A DNA stretch of 64,000 bases from Sapria himalayana (Eukaryota; Streptophyta; Magnoliopsida; Malpighiales; Rafflesiaceae). The position numbers and the translations under genes were made by a program. Of the stretch, positions 24,120 to 33,939 are shown piece by piece; positions within the stretch are counted from its first letter, which is position 1; every line of letters begins with the position of its first letter. The DNA lies in contig JAREIK010002034.1 in assembly GCA_029783825.1 (NCBI GenBank), positions 40,895 through 104,894 of the forward strand, written 5' to 3'. Under the pieces are notes generated by a model, which saw only the letters and a program-made list of their open reading frames with translations, did not search any database and had not been told where the DNA came from.

Positions 24120-26100
24120 GTAGAATCTCAGAAATCATGTAGGTGTTCGAACAACAGGAACGGTCCGCATCTGAACTCCGAACAATCGAACCAAACCGCC
24201 CGAATATCTAGTTCCTACACATTCTAGAAGCTGATGCTTTAAAAATTTGTGACTATTGGGTCGATTCGATGGTCGAACAGACCCAATGATTAAAAAAATT
24301 CATGTTTTAAGACATTGGATTCAACCCCAATGACTAGTGGCAGAAATCCGACGAAAGTCGTAATTCTGCCCATTTATAATATAAAAAAAATCAAAAAATG
24401 ATTTTTTATAAAAAAAAATTATATTTTTGAAATATATATATATATATATATATATCTTCTCATTCTCAAATATATATTCATTTTATCTTATCTATCTATT
24501 TCTAGTATTATCCATCCTCTCTTGTTTATTTCTATATCTCCTTTCAGTTTTGACTTTTGAACTCGAGTGCGGACTACCGATTAAGGTGCAAACATAATAA
24601 AGTAAATTAGATTTTACATATTAAGAATAATTTAATAAAAATAAAATTTTTTAAATTTTATTTAGTTTAGTTTTTTTATTTTTATTTTAGTTAAGAGTTT
24701 TAGTTTAATTAATATAAATTAATATTTAATTTTAAAAATAAAATTTATAATATAATTAATAAATTAATAAAAAATTAAAATAATAAATAATAATTTTAAT
24801 AACAATAATAAAATTAATTTAAACATAAACATAAAAACTTTTAATATGGATAATGATAGCCCTATGAAAAAATCCGAGGTTGTCAAAACTAAGGATTAAA
24901 ATATCAGTTTTTACGGATATATCGGTACTTGGATTTTATGAATTTATCAGATATATCGAAGATATATTGGTGTGTATTTGTATATGAGCACCAATCAAAG
25001 ATATATTATATCAGTCTTAATGAATATATCGATACTTAAAATTTAAGGATATATCTGAGATATATCGGTAGATATATCAGAAATTATTAGTGATGCCTTG
25101 ACCCAAGCATCTAAAAATAAAAAAAAACAAAAAGAAAATCAATAATTTAGACTCATTTTAATATTATACAACATAAAATAATTAGTGATGCCGATAAAAA
25201 ATCAGCACAATTCAAATATCATAAAAAGTATTAATCTATAAGAATTCATGTGGGACGAGACACCTTAAAAGACATGTCGAACAATACATCAAAAAATATG
25301 ATATATTAAATCCTAGACAAACTCAACTCAGTGGTTAGGCCTTTGAGGTTGGATCCAATTCAACCTCTATGTTGACCCCTTTTATATACCACAACGAATT
25401 AGGAAGAGAATAAATGGCCAAACTGATCATCACAATAGATCTTCCAATTAAATTTTCAAAAGATCTAAAAAAAATCAATAGCATACAAACTTATTTTTAG
25501 TATATATAACGTGGGATTCCTAGGTCAACAACTATGAACGACATACTAAAAAATTATTACTTAAAAAAAGAAATAATAATTAATAAATTTAAGTAATATA
25601 AAAAAGTGATATTCATGATGTCCAATATCTAAACTAATCTTGACGATGCATCTTATGTATGCCTCATCATTGACTATATAAATTATAAATGGACGCTAAA
25701 TTAAAAAATAGTAAGATTTTTTTAAAAAGTCCACCACATGATTTGCATGGCAGGACCTATGCTCAATCCTATCATATAATAATAATAATAACCTTGATAT
25801 TTTACTATAATAAAAATTATATGAATCCCTATATCTTATTATATCTAAGATGACATAGAATTTATTAACTCATCTAATGTCTAGCATAATATCAAAGTCT
25901 CATGTTTCTATTATAACTAATATTATTTCAGATAAAAAATTGAGACTATAATTATATATCATTGAGATACTTACAAGTATGAAGAACTAAAAAAATTCAA
26001 AATTGAGTATTCAAGATAATACAAGAATGCAAAAGTAGCAGGCAAATAATAACTCATAAGACTTAGTAGATATTGAGATCACCATTAATGATACTATCAA
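24120..26100 (+). pseudogene. hAT transposase pseudogene (copy 3), heavily decayed
   Basis: The protein reading is lost, but the DNA aligns with the good copy over long stretches. The BED-finger region is at 25245-25290. The region around TTCGAAAGATC is at 25455-25470 (TTCAAAAGATC). GGATTCCTAGGTC...GACATACTAAA is at 25513-25552, with GATGTCCAATAT (DDE region, GACGTCCGATAT in the good copy) near 25617. A large deletion then joins to CAATCCTATCA (25763), followed by the dimerisation region to about 25960. Most differences are C-to-T or G-to-A. Confidence 0.7.
24429..24456. repeat. (AT)n microsatellite in the leader of hAT copy 3
   Basis: A short uninterrupted AT run, followed by a CT-rich stretch matching the leader of the good hAT copy. 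Confidence 0.85.
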
Positions 26101-27170
26101 ATAATTACATAACAATAATAAGTTGCAAACAAACATCAATTAGCAGTGAGATTAATTATTATTTGTTGATATTATATTTATTTTATGATTATTATTTTCA
26201 TACGATACAACTCACATTCAATACTATAATTATAATTTATGATTGTTTTTTTTTGCTATTATTGTTTATTATTGTTTTCATTTTCATTTTATATTTATCT
26301 CTTGGATCTTTGTTAGAAATAAAATTTTTATTTCATTTTTTACTATACCTACAATTATAATTTATATATTTTTACTTTTTGTCTTATATTTATGCTTTGT
26401 TAATTTGATATCTAATATGCCTTATACATGTAATTAATTTTTTTTCTTTATTTGTTTTATTTTATATTTTTATTTTTATATTTCTATAGTGACTAGTCAT
26501 TGGTGTGTGGTGGAAGTGATGGTGGCTAATGGATGATGCATATGGTAGCACTCCCCACAAAATCAACACGATCCAACAAGACCCAACATGACTCGGCATG
26601 GTAGGCACAAATCTATTCAAAATCATGTCGATCAAGTTATACCAGGCAGTAGGACAAGACTTCCATGTCGGGTCATGCCCAGCATGACACAATGGCATGA
26701 TAGCCCAACTAGATCATCTAAAAATAGGTCATGCTGGTATGTCTCAGCTCATTTAACACTTTTAGGCCAAAGAAGATAAATATTAGGAAGAAATGATTGA
26801 ACCAAGTCCTGATAAATGGCCTAATATCAAAATAAAACTTTGTACAATTAACACACCATGCATGAACTATCTTGAATAGTAAGACATGATAATTATTATA
26901 TAAATATAATTATCATGCAAAAATATATTCCTAATATCTAATTGATATATATTGCATGTGAGAAGCAATAATAAAAAAAACAACAATTTAATAGTGAAGA
27001 CATTGACTTAATAATTCATAAAATAAATCTATAAATCTCGTGGAAAACAACATTGCCTTAAGCCAATCAACAATCCCATCATGTCCAATCATCACTATAG
27101 AAACATCTCATTATACCTAAAAATTTTTAAAAAAAGATTTGATATTATGTTAAAAATAAATATATGAGAT

Positions 27171-27755
27171 TAGAGATGTCAAAGTGGCCAACTAGCCCAG
27201 GCACAGCCCAAGGGCAGACCTGGTTCAGCAGTGCATGACCCATGCTATGAGGCACTGTGGCGTGGTCCATTGGCCGTGCACGACTAATGTTGGCACAGCA
27301 CGGGCAGACCTGGTTCTATAAAAAATTATAATTAATAGATCCACTTTAATATAATAAAAAAATTAGTGCCAAAGAAAATGTATCTAATATTGATACTATA
27401 AAAAATATATAGTTGCAAACTAATAGTATAACTAGATGCCTAAAAATACACATCGTATAATACACCAAAAAATATAATATATTATATTCTAGATCAACCC
27501 AACATTACCTTAATATTATTTAATTTAAAATTTCATGATCAATAATCTTATTCATTTATAACCTATAATTTGACAAAGAAAATAATTAAAATGATTACTA
27601 TTATGAGATTTCTATTTAAATTTACAAAATATCATTAACTAATATATTATATGCAAAAAAAAAATATTAAAATCACATATCATAGAATCACTAAATTCAT
27701 GTGTAGAAGTGATATTATTAAAAAAATCAAATTTAATAAAAACTTAATAAGTCTC
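27171..27755 (+). mobile_element. hAT copy 4, left end and N-terminal transposase remnant only
   Basis: It starts TAGAGATGTCAAAGTGGCC, then shares AGCCCAGGCACAGCCCAAGG with copy 3. After a deletion of the leader, the BED-finger region is recognisable (ATGCCTAAAAATACACATCG...CACCAAAAAATATAATATATTA, 27428-27485), then the segment matching CATCCTATCGTAGGATTCC...GTGACATACTAAA of the good copy (27676-27730). Similarity stops near 27755 and I could not find its right end. Confidence 0.6.
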
Positions 27756-28415
27756 GAAATCTCAATCTTCTTATGGATAGACTCACATCTCGTATCTTGT
27801 GAGATGTTCTCACTGGAAACATTCATATGATTCAACACTATCATGAGCCTCAACAGAACCATAGTCCAATGAAGCACCAAAAGATACCTTATTATTCTCA
27901 TCTATACCAAATATTGTAATAGACTAATAGTATTAGGTGCAAAAGAAAAATCATTTGTCACTCTGAGGGGCAATAACAACTAAACAAATGAATAATCTAT
28001 TACTATAGTTTCCAAATTCTTAAATCAATGTCTTAAAAATAATTTATTCTCAAAGAGCATATTTATACTTAGAATGATTTTTCTAGTAGCTAATGAATAA
28101 TATTTATAACTTGTTTGAGTATTAAAATATCTTATAAATATGTTTAATAGCACACGCAATCATTTTTTTTTACTAGAAAAAAATCTTGACCAAGAAAAGT
28201 ATACTCAAAATTCTTGGGTAGACGATAAAATATTATATATTTAAAATATAAGTTGATATGTGATATGATCTAAAAAGATAAATTAGATCAACTAAAAAAT
28301 ATCTCACATCCTTGACTTAAATTAAATTCATATCAAAGTGTCGCATGATGGATATGTATATATATTTTCAGCTTCCACTAAGTTATCCCCTATGATCCTA
28401 CAATAATTATCACCA
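27756..28415. other. Intronic AT-rich sequence without recognised genes
   Basis: A minus-strand 73-codon frame (27680-27901) reads like scrambled hydrophobic sequence and overlaps the hAT remnant. No domain is seen. Confidence 0.45.
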
Positions 28416-28740
28416 TTACTTATTAACAAATAAAAAACTACAAACACTATGCCATTGCACCATATAGTTATGCATCAAACAACCACAATTGCACCATGAA
28501 ACCCATGATACCTTGGCATCACGAACCACATAGCTCAATGCACTCACAATTCCATGCTCATTGCACCAATACATCATAGTTTGCATCGTCACATGGCATG
28601 CCACCATGCACATCATTGTGCACCACCACCATGCACATCATTGTGCACCACCACCATGTAGTTCATGTGGCTTCCAAAGAACTAGCATCATGTTCAAGCC
28701 ATAAGGTTGAACATGGTGCTTTCATAAGAAAAAAAACAAA
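28416..28740. repeat. CA/TG-rich patch with a 25-bp tandem repeat
   Basis: Less AT-rich than its surroundings. The unit CCACCATGCACATCATTGTG (plus five bases) occurs at 28601 and 28626, with a partial third at 28651. The nearby words TTGCACCAT and CAATGCAC repeat loosely. This may be the remnant of a DNA-transposon end, but no termini are visible. Confidence 0.6.
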
Positions 28741-30590
28741 AATATATAAACCACAATATGAGATAACAAATCTAAACAACTACATACATTTGGCATTCTA
28801 TTCTCTTAAAAACCATTGAAGTTTCCAAGCAATTTCATAATTAACATTGAAATAATTTAAAAAAATAATTCTAACCATCTTCAAATATCATTTACTAAAA
28901 TTTTATTCTTTTATATTTAATATCTTTTACAAAAATGACTAATTATTTGAAAATTTTATATTTTATATTATATTTTATATATATATATATATATTAAAGG
29001 TCATGTTTTAGTGCGATGGTTAGTATTTTCATTCAAAAATAATAAATCTTATATTCCAAATTTATCAAACATTATTTCTCTAACTTTTATAGATAAGACA
29101 ATTCAAATGTTAGTATTTTATTGACTATTGAGATAAGATTATTGAGATATTAAACTTTCATAGACATTACACTAAAAGGAAATCCTAGTGCACTTAGTAT
29201 GATCTTCACTTTTATCTCTATATTTTACTTGATTCAAATCTTTAATTTTTCTATTTTTAAGTTGGAATATCCAAAAAACATCTTACATATCTCCTTATTT
29301 TTTTTGATTTTTAATAATACCTTCTAGATAATTTGTTTGGTACTCTCTCAATTACTTATTTCACCATGATGGTTTACTTGATGAAAGATTTATTCTCCTA
29401 GATATTAGGTATGTCAATTACAAATTGTTAATATTTTTATATTAAAAATAAGTGAATTGTCCATTTTTAACTTGATATCATAAATTAAATTATGAATATG
29501 TTACTCAATTTGGCTCAATTATCTGATTTTTAATACTTATATAGAATTAATCTCCCTTACCCTCTTAAAACTCACATCCAAACTCACTAATCTTGGTTTT
29601 ATGGTTATATTTTTTTTCTAATATGACTTTATTTCAATTTTATAGGTAATTAATTAACAACAATAATTAAATCATAAATTTGAACTAAACCAACAACTAT
29701 TCACCTTTTTATAATTAACAAACCTATATCTTCCAAAAACTCTTATAATCAGCATTAATTGTTATAAAATTATTTACATCTAGTCCAGTAAGTATCCTTT
29801 CCTCATAACAATTTTCTTGAATATGTATGCACATATTTATGTTTTGTCCAATAATATTTACAAACTATATATATTAAACATCATTACCTTAAATATTAAC
29901 TTAATCAAATTAAATTTATCTTTTTTCTCTTAACATCCACAGCTTATAAAATCATTGAATGCACATCAATAATATTACAAAAATATATGAGCTACTTTAA
30001 CCAACATAAAATCAATAATATTATTAAAATATATGGTTGATATGTTAAGAAAAAAGCATTCAAACTCCTTATAAAATCATTGAATGTGACCCCCCCATCC
30101 TTGATCTGCAACAAAAACACAATTTTTATTTTACTTATCTAATAATATTGTATCCTATTTTTAACAATAAAAAATGTGTCAAAGTGATCATACCACATTA
30201 GTGCCAATGTTGATCCCTGCATTTATTAGTTGTTCATCCAATGACATTGTTCATCTTCGAACAAATACATTCATCCTCTAAAGTGAACTACATTTTTCAA
30301 ATATGATTGGTTCATTAGTATATCACATTGTTTATCCCTTGAACATGCTTGTCACGATCTACAAATATAAACTAAAACATGGCCAAACACAATGTCAAAC
30401 CGTGAAAAAATAAAATTAATCTATGAGACACAATTGCACTAAGTTCTTCAACATGAATAGGAATGCATAAAGTAAAAAGCAAATAGCTTAGTATTAAAAT
30501 AATATGCCTGAACATATATATGCATATATATGATCTGCTCACCAATATAAAAGTCTAAAATATTCATCTAGGGCATAGTAAAACATATTA
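28741..30590. other. AT-rich intronic sequence without recognised genes
   Basis: No coding signal or element ends seen. There is a short (TA)n run near 28977. Confidence 0.5.
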
Positions 30591-31119
30591 CAATTCTATG
30601 AAGTGGAAAAGCCGCTAACTAGGCATTTTTTTTATAAACCAGATGTCTGGGATTCGCCCTACTGATGACAGTGGAGCTTTCCAATCTATGCTCTAAGAAC
30701 AAGGTCATGACTCGGACTCAAGACCTAAGAATGCTAATTTGATTACATGTGTTGGCAAACTCAGCCAGTTATAAAAGTTATAAAAAATTAGCATTGGTAA
30801 TGAAGTACGATCCCTGACATACAGCTAGGTGCCTTAAACACAACAAAAAATCAGAAAAAAAAACTAAAACAAGCCAAATTTGGCCAATAATTGGCAATGC
30901 AGACAGTAGTTGTGTCACGTATGGTTTAAAACGAAAGAAGCAATCCATAGAACAGTGGAGAAATCTTAGACCGAAAGACCTTGTATCTAGAAAGGTATGA
31001 AGAATCGCAGGCAGGGAACATCAATTTTGGGAAGCATGGCTTTGGCATGAAGGAATCATTCATTACAAAGCTTGCCTGATGAAAATATAAGTACAAGAGA
31101 GGTCTGAAGAATAACTCAC

Positions 31120-31194
31120 CACCTCAGAAATGCATTGAATATGCCCTTGAACGTTATCCTACCCAAATGTCTCTCCACAATTGATACACGATAG
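31120..31194 (-). pseudogene. LYAR-like pseudogene, exon 2 (second C2HC finger)
   Basis: The acceptor CCTTTAG and donor G|GTGAGT bracket 75 bp, exactly 25 codons: LSCINCGETFG, stop, DNVQGHIQCISEV. The family pattern is LSCIDCGE.FGQ..V..H.QCI.E.EKYGPKG, so the cysteine and histidine ligands are present and the TAG lies where Gln (CAG) is expected. The next exon in order begins with GKFGPKGQ at 18813, 12.3 kb away on the same strand. Confidence 0.8.
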
Positions 31195-31301
31195 CTAAAG
31201 GATACGGCGTTTGAGTACACTGTTAGATGTTATTTATATCGCCCTGAAGGGCGCATCCGATATAACATGAGTAACAAACCATGAGGTAGACAAAGGAAAA
31301 C

Positions 31302-31385
31302 CTTATGAGAAAGGCAAATCCGGGAATGATTTGCTAGTTTCGGCTTCTTCAAGTTCTCGCCACAGGCATCACACCGCCGTAGTGC
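31302..31385 (-). pseudogene. LYAR-like pseudogene, exon 1 (first C2HC finger), start lost
   Basis: The minus strand reads RCDACGENLKKPKLANHS followed by RICLSHK, then the donor AAG|GTTTTC. Plant LYAR-like proteins begin MV.F.C..CGE.LKKPKLP.HF.RIC...K. The finger ligands (C..C, H, C) are present. Upstream of the first Cys the expected start and leading residues are absent, and the end of the Harbinger element (31422) lies only about 40 bp further, so the 5' end may have been lost there. Confidence 0.75.
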
Positions 31386-31670
31386 TAATGCTGAACCGCC
31401 GTGGTAAACATAAACTTATAAGAGCATCTCCAAGAGTCTCGCTAAATGCCTTAGTTTAGCTATTTTAGCGATGATTTTTACAAAAACCATCTCCAATAGT
31501 CTCACCACCCGTCTCGCTATTTTGAATATCGCCCAAATCACTCGCTAGAAATAGCGAGTCTTCATTCCTCGCCAAACGCATCAATCGAGGAGAATATGTA
31601 TTGAAGATAAACCAAAATACAGTTATTTTTCATATTTTTAACGCTTCGCAATTCTACAGAAAATGTTTTT

Positions 31671-31964
31671 GATGCACGAAAACATGATTTCGTGCATCAA
31701 AATGAAGTTTTCGCTGCACGAAAACAAAATTTCGTGCAGCTATATGAGAGTTTCGCTGCACGAAATCCTTAATTCGTGCAGCGAATTGACGTTGTTGCTG
31801 CACGAAAACTAAATTTCGTGCAGCGATATGAGCATTTCGCTACACGAAATGCTTTTGTCGTGCGTGAGAAGTTGTTTATCACTGCACGAAATATGAGTTT
31901 CGTGCATCGAAATCTGGTTTTCGCTGCACGAAAACCAGATGCGCGAAAACCTATAGCTTTTGAA
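31671..31964. repeat. Seven tandem 42-bp units, six with clear hairpins
   Basis: Units begin every 42 bp at 31671, 31713, 31755, 31797, 31839, 31881 and 31923. A typical unit is GCTGCACGAAA, a 6-nt loop, TTTCGTGCAGC, then a spacer of about 14 bp. Perfect or near-perfect stems are at 31671-31698, 31713-31740, 31754-31783, 31797-31824 and 31883-31906. In the fifth and seventh units, alternative palindromes GCATTTCG...CGAAATGC (31832-31852) and ATCTGGTTTTCG...CGAAAACCAGAT (31912-31940) form across the unit border. Because 42 is a multiple of 3 and the unit is palindromic, both strands stay open (31776-32012 plus, 31769-32005 minus), but I do not call these as genes. Confidence 0.93.
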
Positions 31965-32039
31965 ATAGACAAAAACCAAAAATCCTTCATTTTTAAAATA
32001 CACAAAAACTAGTTTTTTTTAAATACAGCTATTTCATGC

Positions 32040-32200
32040 TTTTGTGTGTGTTGTGTCGATATTTTTTTTGGTGTGTTTTTGTGTGTGATTGTGTGTGTGC
32101 TTGTGTGTGTGATTGTATGTGTGCTTGTGTGTGTGATTGTATGTGTGGTTGTGTGTGTGCTTGTTTGTGTGCATATATTTGTGATTGTGTATGTGTGTTC
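32040..32200. repeat. GT-rich minisatellite (TGTGTGTG plus ATTG/CTTG units)
   Basis: Imperfect units of about 12 bp of the form GTGTGTGTGATT and GTGTGTGTGCTT repeat across the segment. It lies between the hairpin array and the Harbinger ORF1. The 72-codon frame over it is a Cys/Val repeat artefact. Confidence 0.85.
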
Positions 32201-32394
32201 AAGTCATTGAGATTATGTGTTGATTATTTTAAAAAATTAAGTATTTTATTTTAGTATTTCATTTCTATAATTATTTTAATTAATATGATTAAATAATTGC
32301 ATTTTTTTAACTAATTTCTATATTTTTATAAACTCTTTTTTTTTATATTATTCTAAATAATATTTTTTTTGAAAGCAGAAACTGGTCATCTATA

Positions 32395-32805
32395 ATGTAT
32401 CAATTTCAGCATGAAGCATACTTCACCAATCTATTAAATGATGGATTATATTTAGACGATGAAGTTATATGTTTATCTTCTTCAAAGTATCCTCAAGTAG
32501 ATTTCACCACCAAAAAACAAAGAGGTTGCAATTTTACAATAGAGGAAGACATTATGATAATTTCAGCGTGGCTTAATATTAGTTTGGATGCTGTACAAGG
32601 AAATGAACAAAAGTCTAAGACATATTGGCAAATGATTTGTGAATTCTTCAACCAATACAAGCCAAAGGGATGCCCAATTCGTCGTCAAAATTCTTTGATG
32701 AATCATTGGTCGACAATTCAGCTTGCCACCAATAAATTTTGTGGGTGCTTTACACAGATAGAAAGATTTAATCAAAGTGGGCTAATAGAGAAAGACAATG
32801 TTTGA
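32395..32805 (+). CDS. Harbinger ORF1-like SANT/trihelix protein, N-terminal exon, probably truncated
   Basis: A 136-codon open frame contains KKQRGCNFTIEEDIMIISAW and then LNISLDAVQGNEQKSKTYW, and further on NSLMNHWSTIQLATNKFCGC. This is the Myb/SANT-like (trihelix) domain of plant PIF/Harbinger ORF1 proteins, whose pattern is RG.NF...ED.LLV.AWLN.S.D...G..Q....FW..V...Y......R....L..RWS.I......FCG. In active relatives ORF1 binds DNA and helps the DDE transposase enter the nucleus. The frame ends at TGA (32803-32805); a likely acceptor (TTTTTTAG, 32872-32879) leads to YDAKKLLIEKD, matching the next part of the family (DAK.LY), suggesting one intron and then truncation. No stop lies inside the domain, so it is better preserved than neighbouring elements. 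Confidence 0.8.
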   Translation: MYQFQHEAYFTNLLNDGLYLDDEVICLSSSKYPQVDFTTKKQRGCNFTIEEDIMIISAWLNISLDAVQGNEQKSKTYWQMICEFFNQYKPKGCPIRRQNSLMNHWSTIQLATNKFCGCFTQIERFNQSGLIEKDNV

Positions 32806-32945
32806 AATAAAGTTTAATTGCTAAATTATTTATATTTATTTGAAATTATAATGAATATCTTCTTTTCAAATTTTTTAGATATATGATGCCAAAAAATTAC
32901 TAATAGAGAAAGACCTAATTATTATGATAGAATAATTAGAAAATT

Positions 32946-33685
32946 TTTAATTATGTTCGTGTTTATAATTTTACTAAAATTAGGTCTTAAGTTTCTGGGG
33001 AAATTTATGTTTGAGCTGCAGTCGCAATACCCTAGAACTTGCAGCCTTCACCACCTCAATAATCCGTCCACTTATGTCTTTCCACCCTTGGTTTTTAGGC
33101 CTCATTAATTATAATTAATGTTATGGCTCAATTACCTTTTAAAATGGATGTCACAAATTATTATGTGTGTGAGTCAAGCATAGTTAGATTCTTTTTTAAT
33201 TGGTTATCTTTTTTTTTTTGGTTTTGTTGATGACTATCACCCATATTCTTTTGATATCGTGATGGGAAAAAACTATTTTTGTCATAATAATAACTATCTT
33301 TATTTTTTTTTTGAAATAAGAACTATCTTCTTTGAATAGATGAATGACATTTGAAAGGTAAATTTGTTATGAGCAAATATATTTTAGATTACGTTGTCAT
33401 TGAAAGTAAACTCGTACACATCATGTTTAGAAAATAATTTATTAGTATTTTATCATCATTATCATTATTATTATAGTCATAGTAATAAAAAATCAATCAA
33501 TTGTATTATAAATATAATTTGTGTGAGTTATTCTTCCAATGACAATATCATTCTAAATATATTTTCCCCAAAACCAATGTGCCTTCTACATGCTATTCAT
33601 CTCTTCAATTAGAACATTTCTTATTTTAGATTAAAAAAAAATATGAAAGTTGTCATGATTTTGAGAAAAATATTTTTTTCTATCG
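32946..33685. other. AT-rich sequence; probable 5' LTR of the copia remnant
   Basis: No coding signal. By position, directly before a copia primer-binding site, part of this should be an LTR, but no paired LTR was found to set its borders. Confidence 0.35.
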
Positions 33686-33698
33686 TGGTATCAAACGG
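33686..33698 (+). other. Primer-binding site of the plus-strand copia remnant
   Basis: TGGTATCAAACGG resembles the TGGTATCAGAGC tRNA-Met primer site of plant copia elements. The gag-like sequence follows about 250 bp downstream on the same strand. Confidence 0.6.
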
Positions 33699-33939
33699 AC
33701 ATGGGTGAGAGCTATCAAAAACCCACAAAATCATAGCAATCAATAAAAGCAATTTCACCTTCTCCTGCCACCTAAGCTCCACTAGAATTATATTCCAATG
33801 TTATCGTTATTGCTCCATACTCAACAATGACATCACTCAATATGGCATATTATTTATGTATTTGTTGAGATAAGTTAATTTATTGTTAATATTGGCTCCC
33901 TCACTACTAGTCTTGTTTCTTTTATCATAGCAAATAAAT

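Larger units (their letters stand above)
20197..26764 (+). mobile_element. Old hAT transposon (copy 3), interrupted by hAT copy 2
   Basis: The left end TAAAGGTGCCAAATGGGCC resembles the family end TAGAGGTGTCAAACGGGCC. The next 40 bp (AGCACAGCCCAAGG) are shared with the left end of copy 4 at 27171. The right end ...TTTAACACTTTTA resembles TTTGACACCTCTA. Between them lie the inserted copy 2 (20396-23991), the leader shared with the good copy (TTGGATTCAACCCCAATGAC ... AATTCTGCCC, 24309-24381) and a decayed transposase. Length without the insert is about 2.96 kb. Flanking 8-mers (CTTATGCA, GGCCAAAG) do not match, so the exact ends are uncertain. Confidence 0.65.
18132..31385 (-). pseudogene. LYAR-like zinc-finger protein pseudogene, four exons, 12.3-kb transposon-filled intron
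   Basis: Four minus-strand segments with splice-site-like borders spell, in order, the parts of a plant LYAR-type protein: two C2HC LYAR fingers (exons 1-2), the EKYGPKGQ-type linker and DI.VGL..RPPWFC (exon 3), and the second half of a C2H2/JAZ finger (exon 4). Exons 1, 2 and 3 join in phase 0; exon 3 ends inside a codon that exon 4 completes. Family knowledge: LYAR proteins are nucleolar, RNA/DNA-binding factors of cell growth and ribosome biogenesis. Here the gene is dead: TAG stops replace expected CAG codons in exons 2 and 4, a zinc-ligand Cys is Arg in exon 4, and no start codon is visible. Intron 2 (31119-18814) has filled with hAT elements. Confidence 0.72.
31422..32945 (+). mobile_element. 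PIF/Harbinger-like element, 5' part
   Basis: It starts GAGCATCTCCAAGAGTCTCGC after a TAA triplet (31419-31421), the typical terminus and target site of plant Harbinger/Tourist elements. A second internal CATCTCCAATAGTCTC follows at 31490. It then contains a 42-bp hairpin array, a GT minisatellite and a Harbinger ORF1-type gene. No right terminus (GAGATGCTC) or DDE transposase was found, so the element is truncated at or after about 32945. Confidence 0.7.

Noticed and set aside
23511..24123. Overlapping GC-rich frames on both strands (73-116 codons)
   Set aside because: They lie in the sub-terminal GC-rich repeats of hAT copies 2 and 3. Gly/Ala/Arg/Pro-rich translation of GGCACGG words.
28757..28764. 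TATGAGAT as the right target duplication of hAT copy 4 (left flank TATGAGAT at 27163-27170)
   Set aside because: No TTTGACATCTCTA-like terminus precedes it; an 8-mer match by chance is likely in AT-rich DNA.
30600..30840. tRNA-derived SINE or tRNA gene suggested by GGGATTCGCCC and nearby words
   Set aside because: No paired A and B boxes or cloverleaf could be built by eye; it lies in the pseudogene intron.
31769..32012. Overlapping 78-codon open frames on both strands with regular repeats
   Set aside because: They are explained by a 42-bp palindromic unit whose length is a multiple of three. No sign of a real protein.
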